From Cellulosimicrobium sp. Marseille-Q4280 (GTDB lineage Bacteria; Actinomycetota; Actinomycetes; Actinomycetales; Cellulomonadaceae), in NCBI RefSeq assembly GCF_943181405.1, contig NZ_CALPBY010000003.1, positions 558,001-622,000 on the forward strand: a DNA stretch of 64,000 nt, in the 5' to 3' direction. The position numbers were made by a program, and so were the translations under genes. The notes beneath the pieces were generated by a model, which did not search any database, had not been told where the DNA came from, and saw nothing but the letters and a program-made list of their open reading frames with translations. Positions within the stretch are counted from its first letter, which is position 1; every line of letters starts with the position of its first letter. Shown in pieces: positions 34,856 through 44,287 of this stretch.

Positions 34856-36754
34856 TCAGTCCTCCCGATCCCACGCGGGCGAGATGCCACGCGCGTACTG
34901 GATGTCGTCGTTGCTCACGCCGGCAGCGACCATCGGCCACACCATCGCGTCGCGCGAGACGTTGAAGTCGATGACGACGGGGCGGTCGTCGATCTCCATG
35001 GCCCGCTTGATCGCGGTGTCGACGTCGCCCGCTGACTCCACGCGGATGCCCTCGCAGCCGTAGGCGTCGGCGAGCTTGACGAAGTCGGGCACGCGCGCGG
35101 TCCCGTGCCCGGTGTGCAGGTCGGTGTTGGAGTAGCGCTTGTCGTAGAACAGGGTCTGCCACTGGCGCACCATGCCGAGCGAGCTGTTGTTGATCAGCGC
35201 GACCTTGATGGGGATGTCGTTGATCGTGCAGGTGGCGAGCTCCTGGTTGGTCATCTGGAAGCAGCCGTCGCCGTCGATCGCCCACACGGTCGCGTCGGGA
35301 CGCCCGACCTTGGCCCCCATGGCCGCGGGGATCGAGAAGCCCATCGTCCCGAGACCGCCGGAGTTGAGCCACGTGCGCGGGTGCTCGTAGCGGATGAACT
35401 GCGCGGCCCACATCTGGTGCTGTCCCACACCGGCGACGTACAGGGCGTCGGGCCCGGCGATCTCGCCCAGCCGGGAGATGACGTGCTGCGGCGAGAGGTG
35501 GCCGTCGTCGGGCTCGGTGTACCCGAGCGGATAGGTCTCGCGCCAGTCGTCGATCTGGTGCCACCAGGCCCCGAGGTCGGGCTTGCCCTGGGCCGCGTGC
35601 TCGCGCTCGAGCTCCGGGACGAGGTCGGCGAGGACCTCCTTGAGGTCGCCCACGATCGGGACGTCCACGTCGCGGTTCTTGCCGATCTCGGCGGGGTCGA
35701 TGTCGGCGTGCACGATCGCGGCGTGCGGGGCGAAGCTCGACAGCTTGCCGGTCACGCGGTCGTCGAAGCGCGCGCCGAGAGCGACGATCAGGTCGGCCTT
35801 CTGCAGCGCAGCCACGGCGGGGACGGTGCCGTGCATGCCGGGCATGCCGAGGTTCTGCGGGTGGGTGTCGGGCACCGCGCCGCGCGCCATCAGCGTCGTG
35901 ACGACGGCGGCGCCGGAGAGGTCGACCAGGCGGCGCAGCTCGGAGGTCGCGTCCGCCCGGACCGTCCCGCCCCCCACGTAGAGCACGGGGCGCCGTGCGG
36001 ACGCGAGCAGGCGCGCGGCCTCCTTGATCTGCTTGCTGTGCGGCTTGGTGACCGGGTGGTAGCCGGGCAGGTGCACGTCCTGCGGCCACGAGAACGTCGT
36101 CCGTGACTGCATCGCGGACTTCGCGATGTCGACGAGCACCGGGCCGGGACGTCCCGTCGAGGCGATGTGGAACGCCTCGGCGATGGTCCGCGGGATCTCG
36201 TCGGGGTCCGTGACGAGGAAGTTGTGCTTCGTGATCGGCAGGGTGATGCCGACGATGTCCGCCTCCTGGAAGGCGTCGGTGCCGATCGCACCGGCCGCGA
36301 CCTGACCCGTGATCGCGACGAGCGGGATCGAGTCCATGTTCGCGTCGGCGATGGGCGTCACGAGGTTCGTCGCGCCGGGGCCCGACGTCGCCATGGTGAC
36401 GCCGACCCTGCCGGTCGCGTGCGCGTAGCCCTGCGCCGCGTGCCCGCCGCCCTGCTCGTGACGCACGAGGATGTGGCGCAGGCGCTTGCTGTCCATGAGC
36501 GGGTCGTACGTCGGGAGGATCGCACCGCCGGGGATGCCGAAGACGACCTCCGCACCGGCCTCCTCGAGCGAGCGGACGATCGACTGCGCGCCGGTCATCT
36601 CCTCACCGGGCGCCGTCGGCTGGGCGGGCCGGACCTGCGCGCGGCGGGTGTCGCCGCGCGGGGCGACCGTCGCCGGCGACGGGGCGGGCTTCGGCGTCGC
36701 GGCGGGTGCCGCGGCCCCCGGTCGCGGGGGTGCCGGGGTAGGACCCTGGGCCAT
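34856..36754 (-). CDS. ilvB: Acetolactate synthase catalytic (large) subunit
   Basis: 632 residues from ATG 36754, AGGAGA upstream. Thiamine diphosphate enzyme for the common first step of Val/Leu and the parallel Ile step. A 50-residue Pro/Ala-rich extension precedes the PYR domain. The catalytic glutamate is in [31 protein letters not shown] and the FAD region with LNLG-type [11 protein letters not shown] are present; the ThDP-Mg motif is [32 protein letters not shown]. This separates it from the Gcl paralogue at 55913, which has valine in place of the glutamate. First gene of ilvBNC and controlled by the attenuator at 36970-37109. Confidence 0.96.
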   Translation of the reverse strand: MAQGPTPAPPRPGAAAPAATPKPAPSPATVAPRGDTRRAQVRPAQPTAPGEEMTGAQSIVRSLEEAGAEVVFGIPGGAILPTYDPLMDSKRLRHILVRHEQGGGHAAQGYAHATGRVGVTMATSGPGATNLVTPIADANMDSIPLVAITGQVAAGAIGTDAFQEADIVGITLPITKHNFLVTDPDEIPRTIAEAFHIASTGRPGPVLVDIAKSAMQSRTTFSWPQDVHLPGYHPVTKPHSKQIKEAARLLASARRPVLYVGGGTVRADATSELRRLVDLSGAAVVTTLMARGAVPDTHPQNLGMPGMHGTVPAVAALQKADLIVALGARFDDRVTGKLSSFAPHAAIVHADIDPAEIGKNRDVDVPIVGDLKEVLADLVPELEREHAAQGKPDLGAWWHQIDDWRETYPLGYTEPDDGHLSPQHVISRLGEIAGPDALYVAGVGQHQMWAAQFIRYEHPRTWLNSGGLGTMGFSIPAAMGAKVGRPDATVWAIDGDGCFQMTNQELATCTINDIPIKVALINNSSLGMVRQWQTLFYDKRYSNTDLHTGHGTARVPDFVKLADAYGCEGIRVESAGDVDTAIKRAMEIDDRPVVIDFNVSRDAMVWPMVAAGVSNDDIQYARGISPAWDRED

Positions 36755-36969
36755 GGTGTCTCCTGCGTGTCGTGGCCTCGGTCCGGCGGGCACCCCGTGC
36801 GGGGTGCGCCGCCGGTACCGGAGCGGACCGTGGTGGTGCGGTCGTGCTGGTCGCGCGGACGTCTGCCGGTGGTCGCGGGTCTCGCGGTGCGGCAGTCGCG
36901 GTGGCCGTGGTGGGCCGGTCGCGCCGTGCTTCTCGGATGCAGTTCTGCTGCTGTGCTGGTTCGTGGCAA

Positions 36970-37020
36970 CAAAAAACCCCTCGAACCCGGGATGCCGGGC
37001 TGGACGAGGGGTGAGCGCGC
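36970..37020 (-). terminator. ilvB attenuator terminator
   Basis: On the minus strand ACCCCTCG and CGAGGGGT arms (37005-37012 and 36976-36983) enclose an inner CCCGG/CCGGG stem and are followed by U6 (36971-36976). GCGCGCTCA at 37012-37020 can instead pair with TGAGCGCGC inside the leader coding region (37051-37059), giving a competing structure. About 215 nt before ilvB. Confidence 0.85.
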
Positions 37021-37043
37021 TGACGAAGCCTGGTGGCGTGGCC

Positions 37044-37109
37044 TCAGCCGGCGCGCTCAGGAAGTACTACGAGGAGAATCGTCTGCACGTCATGGGACTG
37101 TACGCGCAT
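37044..37109 (-). CDS. ilvB leader peptide (21 aa, ILLVVL core)
   Basis: ATG 37109 to TGA 37044. The peptide begins [10 protein letters not shown] and continues [11 protein letters not shown]; six consecutive branched-chain codons form the sensing region. This is the known actinobacterial ilvB attenuation leader (as in Corynebacterium and Streptomyces ilvBNC). No clear Shine-Dalgarno precedes it. Confidence 0.88.
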   Translation of the reverse strand: MRVQSHDVQTILLVVLPERAG

Positions 37110-37195
37110 GTTTCGGGGATGTCACGTACCGAGGCGCCCGTCTCACGGGATGGGACGAGGTCCCGTGCAGTGCTCCTGCGCCGTGCCGGCCTGTT

Positions 37196-37242
37196 GCTCC
37201 GACGTGCGACGCGGCCCTCGAGGCCGGGCCGCACGTCGGAGC
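37196..37242 (-). terminator. Terminator of the ABC exporter operon
   Basis: GCTCCGACGTGCG (37196-37208) pairs with CGCACGTCGGAGC (37230-37242), with an inner GGCC pairing, 5 nt past the permease stop. It separates this unit from the ilvB leader. Confidence 0.78.
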
Positions 37243-37247
37243 GGGTC

Positions 37248-38243
37248 TCAGGACACGTCGCGGCGGCGGAACACCGCGGCGGCGAGCACGGCCAGGACCA
37301 CCGTGGCCACGCCGACGACGAGTCCGCCCTGCGTCATGGACACGACCCGTTCGGCCCCCTCGCACAGGGTCCCGGTCGCGTCGGTCTCGCACGTCATGAC
37401 CCAGTAGCTCGTACCGCCCTGGACCCACGCGAGGAGGTTCGTGGGGAGCGACCAGCGCTGGAGCTCGTCGAGGGCGGCGACCGCGATCCTCTCGAGCACG
37501 AGCCACCCGACGACGACCCCGAGGGCGGCGGCGGCGTGCCGGACGAGCGTCCCCAGGGCGACACCGATCGCCGCGAGCGCCGCTGTCGCCACCACGGCGC
37601 GAGCGGCCAGGCCCGCGAGGTCCACCCAGGTCTGCGCGGTCACCGTCCCGAGCTGGTCGTTCGCCGCGTACGCCCCCCACGCCCCGCCGACCATGACGAG
37701 CGCTGCGACCGCAGCGAGAGGAACCACCCCGGCTCCGGCGGCCACGAGCTTCGACCAGTACACGCGACGACGACGGGGCTCGAACGTGAGCCAGAGCCCG
37801 ATCGCTCCGGTCGAGAGCTCGGCCGTGACGAAGGTGATGCCGATGACGAGACCGGCGAGCGCGAGGAACGGGAGCTGCGTCGTGAGCGTCTGCACGCCCG
37901 TCGGCGGCCACGTCTCCGCCTCGCCCACGAACGTCGGCACCGGCGTGAGGAAGTGCTCGAGCCGGGGCTCCCCGTCCTCGCACCCGAAGTCGATCGCGGG
38001 ATCCGTCTCGCGAGCCCGCTCCTCGTCCTCCTCGCACTGCGCCAGCCCCTCGTCCTCCCACCACTCCTGCTGCTGCGCGAAGACCGTCTCGGCCGCGGCG
38101 ACCTCCGCGGGCGGGGTCGGCCGGCTCCCGAGGAACGCGACGAGCACGGTGAGGAGAGCGACGGCGACGGTCGCGGCGGACAGCCAGCGGATCGCCGACC
38201 GCGCGCGGTACCGACGCAGCTCGGCGTGGACGAGCCGGTTCAC
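37248..38243 (-). CDS. ABC-2 type exporter permease subunit
   Basis: 331 residues from GTG 38243, GTGA overlap with the ATPase gene. A membrane segment near the N-terminus (AIRWLSAATVAVALLTVLVAFLG) is followed by a long acidic extracytoplasmic loop with two cysteines, then about five segments including FLALAGLVIGITFVTAELSTGAIGLWLTFEPRRRRVYWSKLVAA, the ABC-2 coupling region. A second loop near 270-290 has two more cysteines (CETDATGTLCEG), so disulfides outside the cell are likely. The cargo is not evident. Confidence 0.87.
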   Translation of the reverse strand: MNRLVHAELRRYRARSAIRWLSAATVAVALLTVLVAFLGSRPTPPAEVAAAETVFAQQQEWWEDEGLAQCEEDEERARETDPAIDFGCEDGEPRLEHFLTPVPTFVGEAETWPPTGVQTLTTQLPFLALAGLVIGITFVTAELSTGAIGLWLTFEPRRRRVYWSKLVAAGAGVVPLAAVAALVMVGGAWGAYAANDQLGTVTAQTWVDLAGLAARAVVATAALAAIGVALGTLVRHAAAALGVVVGWLVLERIAVAALDELQRWSLPTNLLAWVQGGTSYWVMTCETDATGTLCEGAERVVSMTQGGLVVGVATVVLAVLAAAVFRRRDVS

Positions 38244-39217
38244 GCGGCCACCTCCTCGGCGTGGGCGCCGCGGCGCGGTCGTGCGCGGTCGGCGGCCTCG
38301 GCCTGGGCCGTGAGGTCGAGGAAGACGGACTCGAGGTCCGCCTGGACCGGCACGAGCTCCGTCACCCACAGGTCGTGCGCGCCCAGGGTGCGCGTGATGT
38401 CGGCGGCGTCCGTGACGCCGTCGGCCAGCAGGTGCCTGCCCTCCTCCCGGACGGTGATGCCGGCCGCGCGCAGGAGCGCCGCGGCACGGGTCGGGTCCGC
38501 GACGCCGACGCGCACGGAGGCGCCGCCGGCCCCGATGAGCTCGTCCACGCGTCCGCTCGCGACGAGACGGCCGCGCGCGATGATCGAGACGGTGTCGGCG
38601 ACCTGCTCCACCTCGGCGAGGATGTGGCTGCTCACGAGGACCGTCTTGCCGCGGGCCGCGAGGCCGCGCATGGTGTCGCGGATCTCGCGGATCCCTGCCG
38701 GGTCGAGCCCGTTCGTCGGCTCGTCGAAGATGAGGAGGTCGGGGTCCTTGAGGAGCGTCGCGGCGATCGCGAGCCGCTGCTTCATGCCGAGCGAGTACCC
38801 GCGGTAGCGGTCCCGGGCCCGCTCGGCGAGGCCGACCTCCTCCAGCACCTCGCCGACGCGCCCACCGGGAGCGCCGATCGCCGCCGCGAGCAGGTCGAGG
38901 TTCCGGCGGGCGGTGAACGCGGGGAAGAACTTCGGGGACTCGACGATCGCGCCGACGCGCCCGACGACGTCGGGCAGGTGTCGCGGTACCTCCTGGCCGA
39001 AGATGCGCACCGAGCCAGAGTCGGCGCGGACGAGGCCGAGGAGCATCCGGATCGTCGTGGTCTTGCCCGACCCGTTCGGCCCGAGGAAGCCGTGCACGCC
39101 GCCCACGGGGACCACCAGGTCGAGCCCTTCGACGCCGACCGCTCTCCCCCGCCGGCTCCGGTACGTCTTGCGCAGTCCCCGCGTCTCGATCGCGGGCACC
39201 TCCGCCGTGCTGTGCAC
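38240..39217 (-). CDS. ABC transporter ATP-binding subunit (exporter)
   Basis: 325 residues from GTG 39217 with GGGGAG upstream. Walker A GPNGSGKTTT (about 46-55), signature YSLGMKQRLAIA, Walker B LLIFDEPTNGLDP and H-loop VSSHILAEVEQ are intact. The C-terminal 90 residues form the extension typical of the CcmA/BcrA group ending LESVFLDLTA. It works with the permease encoded immediately downstream, probably for export or self-protection. Confidence 0.94.
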   Translation of the reverse strand: MHSTAEVPAIETRGLRKTYRSRRGRAVGVEGLDLVVPVGGVHGFLGPNGSGKTTTIRMLLGLVRADSGSVRIFGQEVPRHLPDVVGRVGAIVESPKFFPAFTARRNLDLLAAAIGAPGGRVGEVLEEVGLAERARDRYRGYSLGMKQRLAIAATLLKDPDLLIFDEPTNGLDPAGIREIRDTMRGLAARGKTVLVSSHILAEVEQVADTVSIIARGRLVASGRVDELIGAGGASVRVGVADPTRAAALLRAAGITVREEGRHLLADGVTDAADITRTLGAHDLWVTELVPVQADLESVFLDLTAQAEAADRARPRRGAHAEEVAA

Positions 39218-39341
39218 CCGTGCGCTCCCCTCTGCGACCGACGTCGCGGCCCCGACGCCCGGCGTCGTCGCCGGCTGCGAGGAGCCTAGGGCATGCTTGG
39301 TGCTCAGCGGAACAAGATCCTACGCAGACATGACCGCCCTC

Positions 39342-41207
39342 CTACCTGCGAGGGAGGGTCGAGCGCCGACGCAGGACCACGCCCTCCCACGGCCTCAGGT
39401 GCCCGACGTCGCCGGCCCGGTCCGCGTCGTCGGGCACGTGGTGGGTGGCCATCAGGACGGTCGAGCCGGCCCACCCGTCGACGACCGCCGACGGCACGTC
39501 CTGCGGCGCCCCGCCGACGTTGACCAGGACCAGGAGCTCGTCACGCACCCACGCCGCGTCGGGACCGGCGCCGTCCGACGGCGCGTCGAGCGCACGCGTG
39601 AACGCGTAGACCGCTTCGTGCTCCGGGAGCAGCATGCGGAAGTCGCCGAGCGCGACGACCGGCACGTCGTGGCGCAGCGCGTGGAGGCGGCGGTAGAAGT
39701 GGAGGACGGAGCTGTCGTCGGCCCACGCCGCCTCGGCGTTGACCTCGACATGGTTCGGGTTGACCTCGAGCCAGGGTGTGCCCGTCGTGAAGCCGGCGTG
39801 CTCGCTCGCGTCCCACTGGACGGGCGTACGGGCGTTGTCGCGGCCCATGGCGGCGAGGGCAGCGAGCATCTGCTCGGGGGTCGCGACGCCGTGCTCGACC
39901 ATCTCGCGGTAGTGCCCGAGCGACTCCACGTCCTGGTACTGCTCGATCCGCGTGAAGTGCGCGTTCGTCATCCCGAGCTCCTCGCCCTGGTAGACGTACG
40001 GCGTGCCGCGGTGCAGGTGCAGCAGCAGGGCGAGGGCCTTGGCCGAGGCGACGCGGTGCTCGGGCGAGTCGTCACCGAACCGGGAGACGACGCGCGGCTG
40101 GTCGTGGTTGTCCCAGTACAGCGAGTTCCAGCCCGCCTCGGCGAGGCCCGCCTGCCACCGGCCGAACGTCGCCTTGAGGTCGGTCAGACGCATCGGCACC
40201 GGGTCCCACTTCGAGGCGCCGTGGTCGACGCCCATGTGCTCGAACTGGAACACCATGTCGACCTCGCGCCGCGCCGGGTCCGTGTAGCGGCGCCCGTGGT
40301 CGACCGTCACGCCCGGCGTCTCCCCCACCGTGAGGATCTCCCGTCCTGCCGCCCGGTACGGCGCGAAGACCTCCCGGTGCATCTCCGCGAGGTACTCGTG
40401 CACGCGCGGGCCGTCGGTGTAGTGCGGGCTGCCGTCGCCCAGCACGCCGTAGTGCACCTCGCCGTCCGGCAGCGACCCGTCGGGGCCGACCACCTTGGAG
40501 ATCAGGTTGATGACGTCCATGCGGAAGCCGTCGACCCCGCGGTCGAGCCACCACCGCATCATCGCGTGGACCGCGCGCCGCACCTCGGGGTTCTCCCAGT
40601 CGAGGTCCGGCTGCTTGGTGTCGAAGAGGTGCAGGTAGTACTCGCCGCTCGCCTCGTCGAACGCCCAGGCGCTGCCGCCGAAGAACGAACGCCAGTTCGT
40701 GGGCTCGGCGCCCGGCGTCCCGGGCTCCATGCCGGGCCGCGCGGGGCGCCACCAGTACCAGTCGCGCGTCGAGGAGCCCGTGCTCGCCCTGCTCTCCCGG
40801 AACCACGGGTGCTCGTCGCTCGTGTGGTTGACGACCAGATCCATGACGAGCTTCATGCCGCGCTGGTGCAGGCCCTCGATCAGCGCGTCGAGGTCGGCGA
40901 GCGAGCCGAACAGCGGGTCGACGTCCTGGTAGTCGCTGATGTCGTACCCGTTGTCCGCCTGCGGCGACCGGTACACCGGCGAGAGCCACACGACGTCGAC
41001 GCCGAGCCGCTCGAGATGATCGAGACGCCGCAGGACGCCGGGAAGGTCCCCGATCCCGTCGCCGTCGGAGTCCTGGAACGAGCGCGGGTACACCTGGTAG
41101 ACGACGGCGCGCGTCCACCACGGGGCGTCGCCCGGGGAGTCCGTGCCAGGCCAGCCGCCACGAGGCGCGTCGGGAGCTGTGTCAACGGCCGGGTTCGGGT
41201 GCGTCAT
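39342..41207 (-). CDS. GH13 alpha-glucosidase (oligo-1,6-glucosidase/amylase family)
   Basis: 621 residues from ATG 41207. No signal peptide, so cytosolic. The barrel begins WWTRAVVYQVYPRSFQDSDGDGIGDLPGV. The conserved regions are MDLVVNHTSDEHPWF (region I), GFRMDVIN with the nucleophile Asp (near 226), TVGETPG with the acid Glu (near 291), and YWDNHDQPR with the third Asp (near 366). PVQWDASEHAGFT follows the domain and fits the GH13_23/31 glucosidase groups. Expected substrate is an isomalto- or malto-oligosaccharide or sucrose-like sugar. No transporter is adjacent. Confidence 0.92.
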   Translation of the reverse strand: MTHPNPAVDTAPDAPRGGWPGTDSPGDAPWWTRAVVYQVYPRSFQDSDGDGIGDLPGVLRRLDHLERLGVDVVWLSPVYRSPQADNGYDISDYQDVDPLFGSLADLDALIEGLHQRGMKLVMDLVVNHTSDEHPWFRESRASTGSSTRDWYWWRPARPGMEPGTPGAEPTNWRSFFGGSAWAFDEASGEYYLHLFDTKQPDLDWENPEVRRAVHAMMRWWLDRGVDGFRMDVINLISKVVGPDGSLPDGEVHYGVLGDGSPHYTDGPRVHEYLAEMHREVFAPYRAAGREILTVGETPGVTVDHGRRYTDPARREVDMVFQFEHMGVDHGASKWDPVPMRLTDLKATFGRWQAGLAEAGWNSLYWDNHDQPRVVSRFGDDSPEHRVASAKALALLLHLHRGTPYVYQGEELGMTNAHFTRIEQYQDVESLGHYREMVEHGVATPEQMLAALAAMGRDNARTPVQWDASEHAGFTTGTPWLEVNPNHVEVNAEAAWADDSSVLHFYRRLHALRHDVPVVALGDFRMLLPEHEAVYAFTRALDAPSDGAGPDAAWVRDELLVLVNVGGAPQDVPSAVVDGWAGSTVLMATHHVPDDADRAGDVGHLRPWEGVVLRRRSTLPRR

Positions 41208-41448
41208 GCGTCGGTGGTCCTCTCGCGTCAGACGGTGGGACCTCCACCCTGCCCGACGCCGCCGGCCTCGGCGACGCGACGGCGCGCGAGCCGCTCGCGC
41301 GCGGTGGCGCGAACGCGCCGGGTCCACCGCTTCGTGCTCGAGCATGGCGAAGGCGCCAGGGCAGCGGCAGGGCTTTCGAACCACTCGCCGCCGCCGTGGG
41401 CGAGCGGTTCGTCGGGTCGGTCACCGTGGCGAGAGATCGAGCCCCGCG

Positions 41449-42498
41449 TCACGACACCCCGTCCCAGGCGGGCACGACGACGGCACGCGCGGCGGCGACG
41501 CGACGGTCCGGGTCCATGAGGACGTCGACGTCGTCCACCCACTGCTCGACGGACCCGACGCCGAGCGGGAGAGCCCGCACCTCGGGGTCGACGACGGACG
41601 CCGTCACCGCTTCCGGCACGGGACCGACACCTCGGTACGGCCGACCCCAGAACGGGCCGAGTGCGCTCTCGGCGACAGGAAGCCCCACCTCGGCCTGGAG
41701 CGCGTGGAGACCCTCCACCGCACGGCAGATCGCCGCCTCGCGAGCCCGCCAGTCCTCGGCCGCGAGCGTCGCGCGCAGCGCGGGAGCGAGCGCACCTGCC
41801 CGCGGCAGCTGCGCGAAGAGCGTGCCGAACCACTTGGCGTAGGGCGGCCAGCGGCATTCGAGGAGGAAGCCCAGGTGCATCGCGACCCGCACCAGTCGCG
41901 CGGCGACGACACGGGAGCCGAGGTCGTCGCCGCGGTCGCCGGTGCGCCCGACGAACGGCAGCTCCTGCCCGAGGCGCACCCAGTCGGTCGCGACGACGTA
42001 CCGCCACACGTCCTCCGGGTAGCGTGCGAGGCGCTCGCGCGCAGCGGTGAGGCGACCGTCGGTGTCCGTGAACACGGGACCGGCCGTCACCTCGAGGACC
42101 GCCTGACCGGTGAGCGCGAGCCAGTCCGCCACGCTCAACGGCCGCGTCGCGTCCACCCCGAGGCGGGACGTCACGAACGCGCCCGGAGCGGCGACCTCGA
42201 CCTGGTGCGGGCCGTGCGGCGCCCACGTCGTCGCGAAGCGCGTCGGCAGCCCGTCGAACGTGGCCGGGAGCTCGGCGTCGAGCAGCGCGTCCACGGCCTC
42301 GACCATCGGCTCGTCGACGAGGAGCGTGAGGCGCAGCCCCCAGTCGTGGTCGCGCGACGTCGGGTCGTCGAGGCCGAGCACGTCCGAACCGCTGCCCAGT
42401 CGCGCCGTCGCGTACGGCAGACCGGGCCACCGCCCGCGCACGAGCGGTGCGACGACCTGCTCGTCGTAGCGGCGCGCGAGGTCTGCCCCGGTGTCCAC
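41449..42498 (-). CDS. DUF4037 domain protein, nucleotidyltransferase-like
   Basis: 349 residues from GTG 42498. The N-terminus has ATARLGSGSDVLGLDDPTSRDHDWGLRLTLLV, a GS...D.D pattern like the active site of minimal nucleotidyltransferases, followed by an all-helical C-terminal half (DUF4037). The family is common in actinobacteria; the reaction is unknown. The 241-nt gap to the GH13 gene holds nothing I can name. Confidence 0.78.
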   Translation of the reverse strand: MDTGADLARRYDEQVVAPLVRGRWPGLPYATARLGSGSDVLGLDDPTSRDHDWGLRLTLLVDEPMVEAVDALLDAELPATFDGLPTRFATTWAPHGPHQVEVAAPGAFVTSRLGVDATRPLSVADWLALTGQAVLEVTAGPVFTDTDGRLTAARERLARYPEDVWRYVVATDWVRLGQELPFVGRTGDRGDDLGSRVVAARLVRVAMHLGFLLECRWPPYAKWFGTLFAQLPRAGALAPALRATLAAEDWRAREAAICRAVEGLHALQAEVGLPVAESALGPFWGRPYRGVGPVPEAVTASVVDPEVRALPLGVGSVEQWVDDVDVLMDPDRRVAAARAVVVPAWDGVS

Positions 42499-42591
42499 CC
42501 GGTCATCCTGCCGGGACGCGCGCCGTGGCGCGACGACATTCCGGTGAGGAGTCGGCCACCGGCCCCGCGCAGCCGCACCGCCGGCGAGGAC

Positions 42592-43269
42592 TCAGTCCCG
42601 AGACTGCCAGGTGCACACGCACGCCTCGTTGCCCTCCGCGTCCGCGAGGACCCAGAACGACGGCGCGCGGTCGTCCGACACCAGGTGCCCGCCCGCGGCG
42701 ATCGCCGCCGTGACGCGCGCCTCCGCGACGTCGTGCGGGACGGTGACGTCCACGTGGATGCGGTTGCGCTGCGGTCGCGGCGCGTCCATCTGCTGGAACC
42801 AGAAGGCCGGCGCGTGCGTCGTCGGGTCCGTGAGCGCCGGCGCGGCCGAGGTGTCGGACGCGTCCTCGTCGTACCCCAGGACCGCGCGCCAGAACGGCTG
42901 GACCGACGGACCGACGAGGGCGTCGATCGCGATCTCGAGCTCCTGGACGGCCGCCGGGGCGGCGCGGAGGTCGAGCTCGCGGGCGGCGTCGGAGATGCGG
43001 CGCGCGAGCTCGACGTCGCGGCGGCTCAGCCCGCCGACGTCGTGCGACGTGAGCCGGACGGTGACCGTTCCATAGCGCAGGTCCACGTCCGGGTGGTGGT
43101 CCGCCGCCTCGGCGAGCTCGCCGATCGCGTCGACGAGCTCGACGCCGGCGGTGAACGAGCCCGTGCGGAACAGCGTCTGCGCCGTGGCCAGCAGGACCCG
43201 CCAGTCCTCCACGCCGTCGCTGTCGTGGAACTCTCGCGCGGTGATGCGGTCGCCCGTCGCGTCGGTCAT
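42592..43269 (-). CDS. Pterin-4a-carbinolamine dehydratase-like domain fused to a VOC domain
   Basis: 225 residues from ATG 43269 with GGGAGG upstream. The first 100 residues carry the PhhB/DCoH motif AEAADHHPDVDLRYGTVTVRLTSHDVGGLSRRDVELARRI, with the catalytic HH. Residues about 105-225 are VOC (glyoxalase)-like: EIAIDALVGPSVQPFWRAVLGY ... NRIHVDVTVPHDVAEARVTAAIAAGG ... FWVLADAEGNEACVCTW. Fusions of this kind occur in actinobacteria without a known reaction. Not in a pterin operon. Confidence 0.85.
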   Translation of the reverse strand: MTDATGDRITAREFHDSDGVEDWRVLLATAQTLFRTGSFTAGVELVDAIGELAEAADHHPDVDLRYGTVTVRLTSHDVGGLSRRDVELARRISDAARELDLRAAPAAVQELEIAIDALVGPSVQPFWRAVLGYDEDASDTSAAPALTDPTTHAPAFWFQQMDAPRPQRNRIHVDVTVPHDVAEARVTAAIAAGGHLVSDDRAPSFWVLADAEGNEACVCTWQSRD

Positions 43270-43467
43270 CTCGGAGCCTCCCGGTACGTCGATCGTCCCT
43301 GGCCGTCCAGTCCAGCCTCACGGTAGCGAGACCTGCCCGGGCACGCCCGCCCGAGCCGTCCTATGCTGGCGCCCGTCGCCGCCCCACGAGCGCGGTGACC
43401 TGCCGGCGTCGTGCGCGCTGGAGCGACAGCGCATCACGAGGCACGACGTCGGACCGGAGGACACACC

Positions 43468-44232
43468 GTGGGCAGCACGCTGGACGACCTCCCTCGGGTG
43501 GACGACCTGCCCGGACTCGCGCGCGCCACGTTCGCCGAGCGGTCCCCGTCCTCGGGGGCGTCCGCCGAGCCGGCGGTCTGGTGGGGCACGGTCGAGCGGT
43601 GCGCCCCCTGGGCGACGCCGCTCGGTGCCCGCGTCCTCGACGCGGACGAGCGGGACCGGGCGGACCGGTACGTGGACGACGTCGACCGCGCGACCTACGT
43701 GGTCTCGCACGTGGTCCTGCGCCTGCTGCTCGCGCGCGAGCTGTCGTCGGCGCCGGAGGAGCTGGCGCCACGACCGTCGCCGTGCCCGTCGTGCGGCGGT
43801 CCGCACGGCAAGCCCGTGCTCGACGGCGGCCCCGAGTTCTCCCTCGCGCACACGCGCGGCGCGTTCGCCGTCGCGATCGGCCCCACACCCCTCGGCGTCG
43901 ACGTCGAGGGCACGCCCGACGACCGCGTGGTGCGCAGCATCTCCAGCTCCCTCCACCCCCGGGAGCGGACGGAGATCGCCGCGCACGGTCCGACGGCGCG
44001 GGGCTCGGCCTTCGCCCGGGCGTGGACGCGCAAGGAGTCGTTCCTCAAGGCGCTCGGGACCGGGCTCTCGCGCGACCTCTCGCTGGACGACGTCGGAGCG
44101 GGAGACACCCCACGCTCCCCCGCCCCGGGCTGGCACGTCGCGGACGTGCGGCTCGAGGCACCGTTCACGGGCGCCGTCGTGTGGTGCGACCCGGACGCCC
44201 CGCGCGTCCCGGCCGACGACGCGCGCCGCTGA
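43468..44232 (+). CDS. 4'-phosphopantetheinyl transferase, Sfp type
   Basis: 254 residues from GTG 43468 (GGAGGAC upstream). It transfers phosphopantetheine to carrier proteins. Motifs: CPSCGGPHGKPVL (about 109-121), FSLAHTRGAFAVAIGPTPLGVDVEG with the Mg-binding Asp/Glu, and FARAWTRKESFLKALGTGL (W-x-x-K-E). No NRPS or PKS is nearby in the window, so the partner carrier protein lies elsewhere. The C-terminal extension is short. Confidence 0.92.
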   Translation: MGSTLDDLPRVDDLPGLARATFAERSPSSGASAEPAVWWGTVERCAPWATPLGARVLDADERDRADRYVDDVDRATYVVSHVVLRLLLARELSSAPEELAPRPSPCPSCGGPHGKPVLDGGPEFSLAHTRGAFAVAIGPTPLGVDVEGTPDDRVVRSISSSLHPRERTEIAAHGPTARGSAFARAWTRKESFLKALGTGLSRDLSLDDVGAGDTPRSPAPGWHVADVRLEAPFTGAVVWCDPDAPRVPADDARR

Positions 44233-44287
44233 CGACCACGGCCGGACCCCCGCTCGCCCGCCTGGGCCTGGTCCCGCGGGCGGCGTC

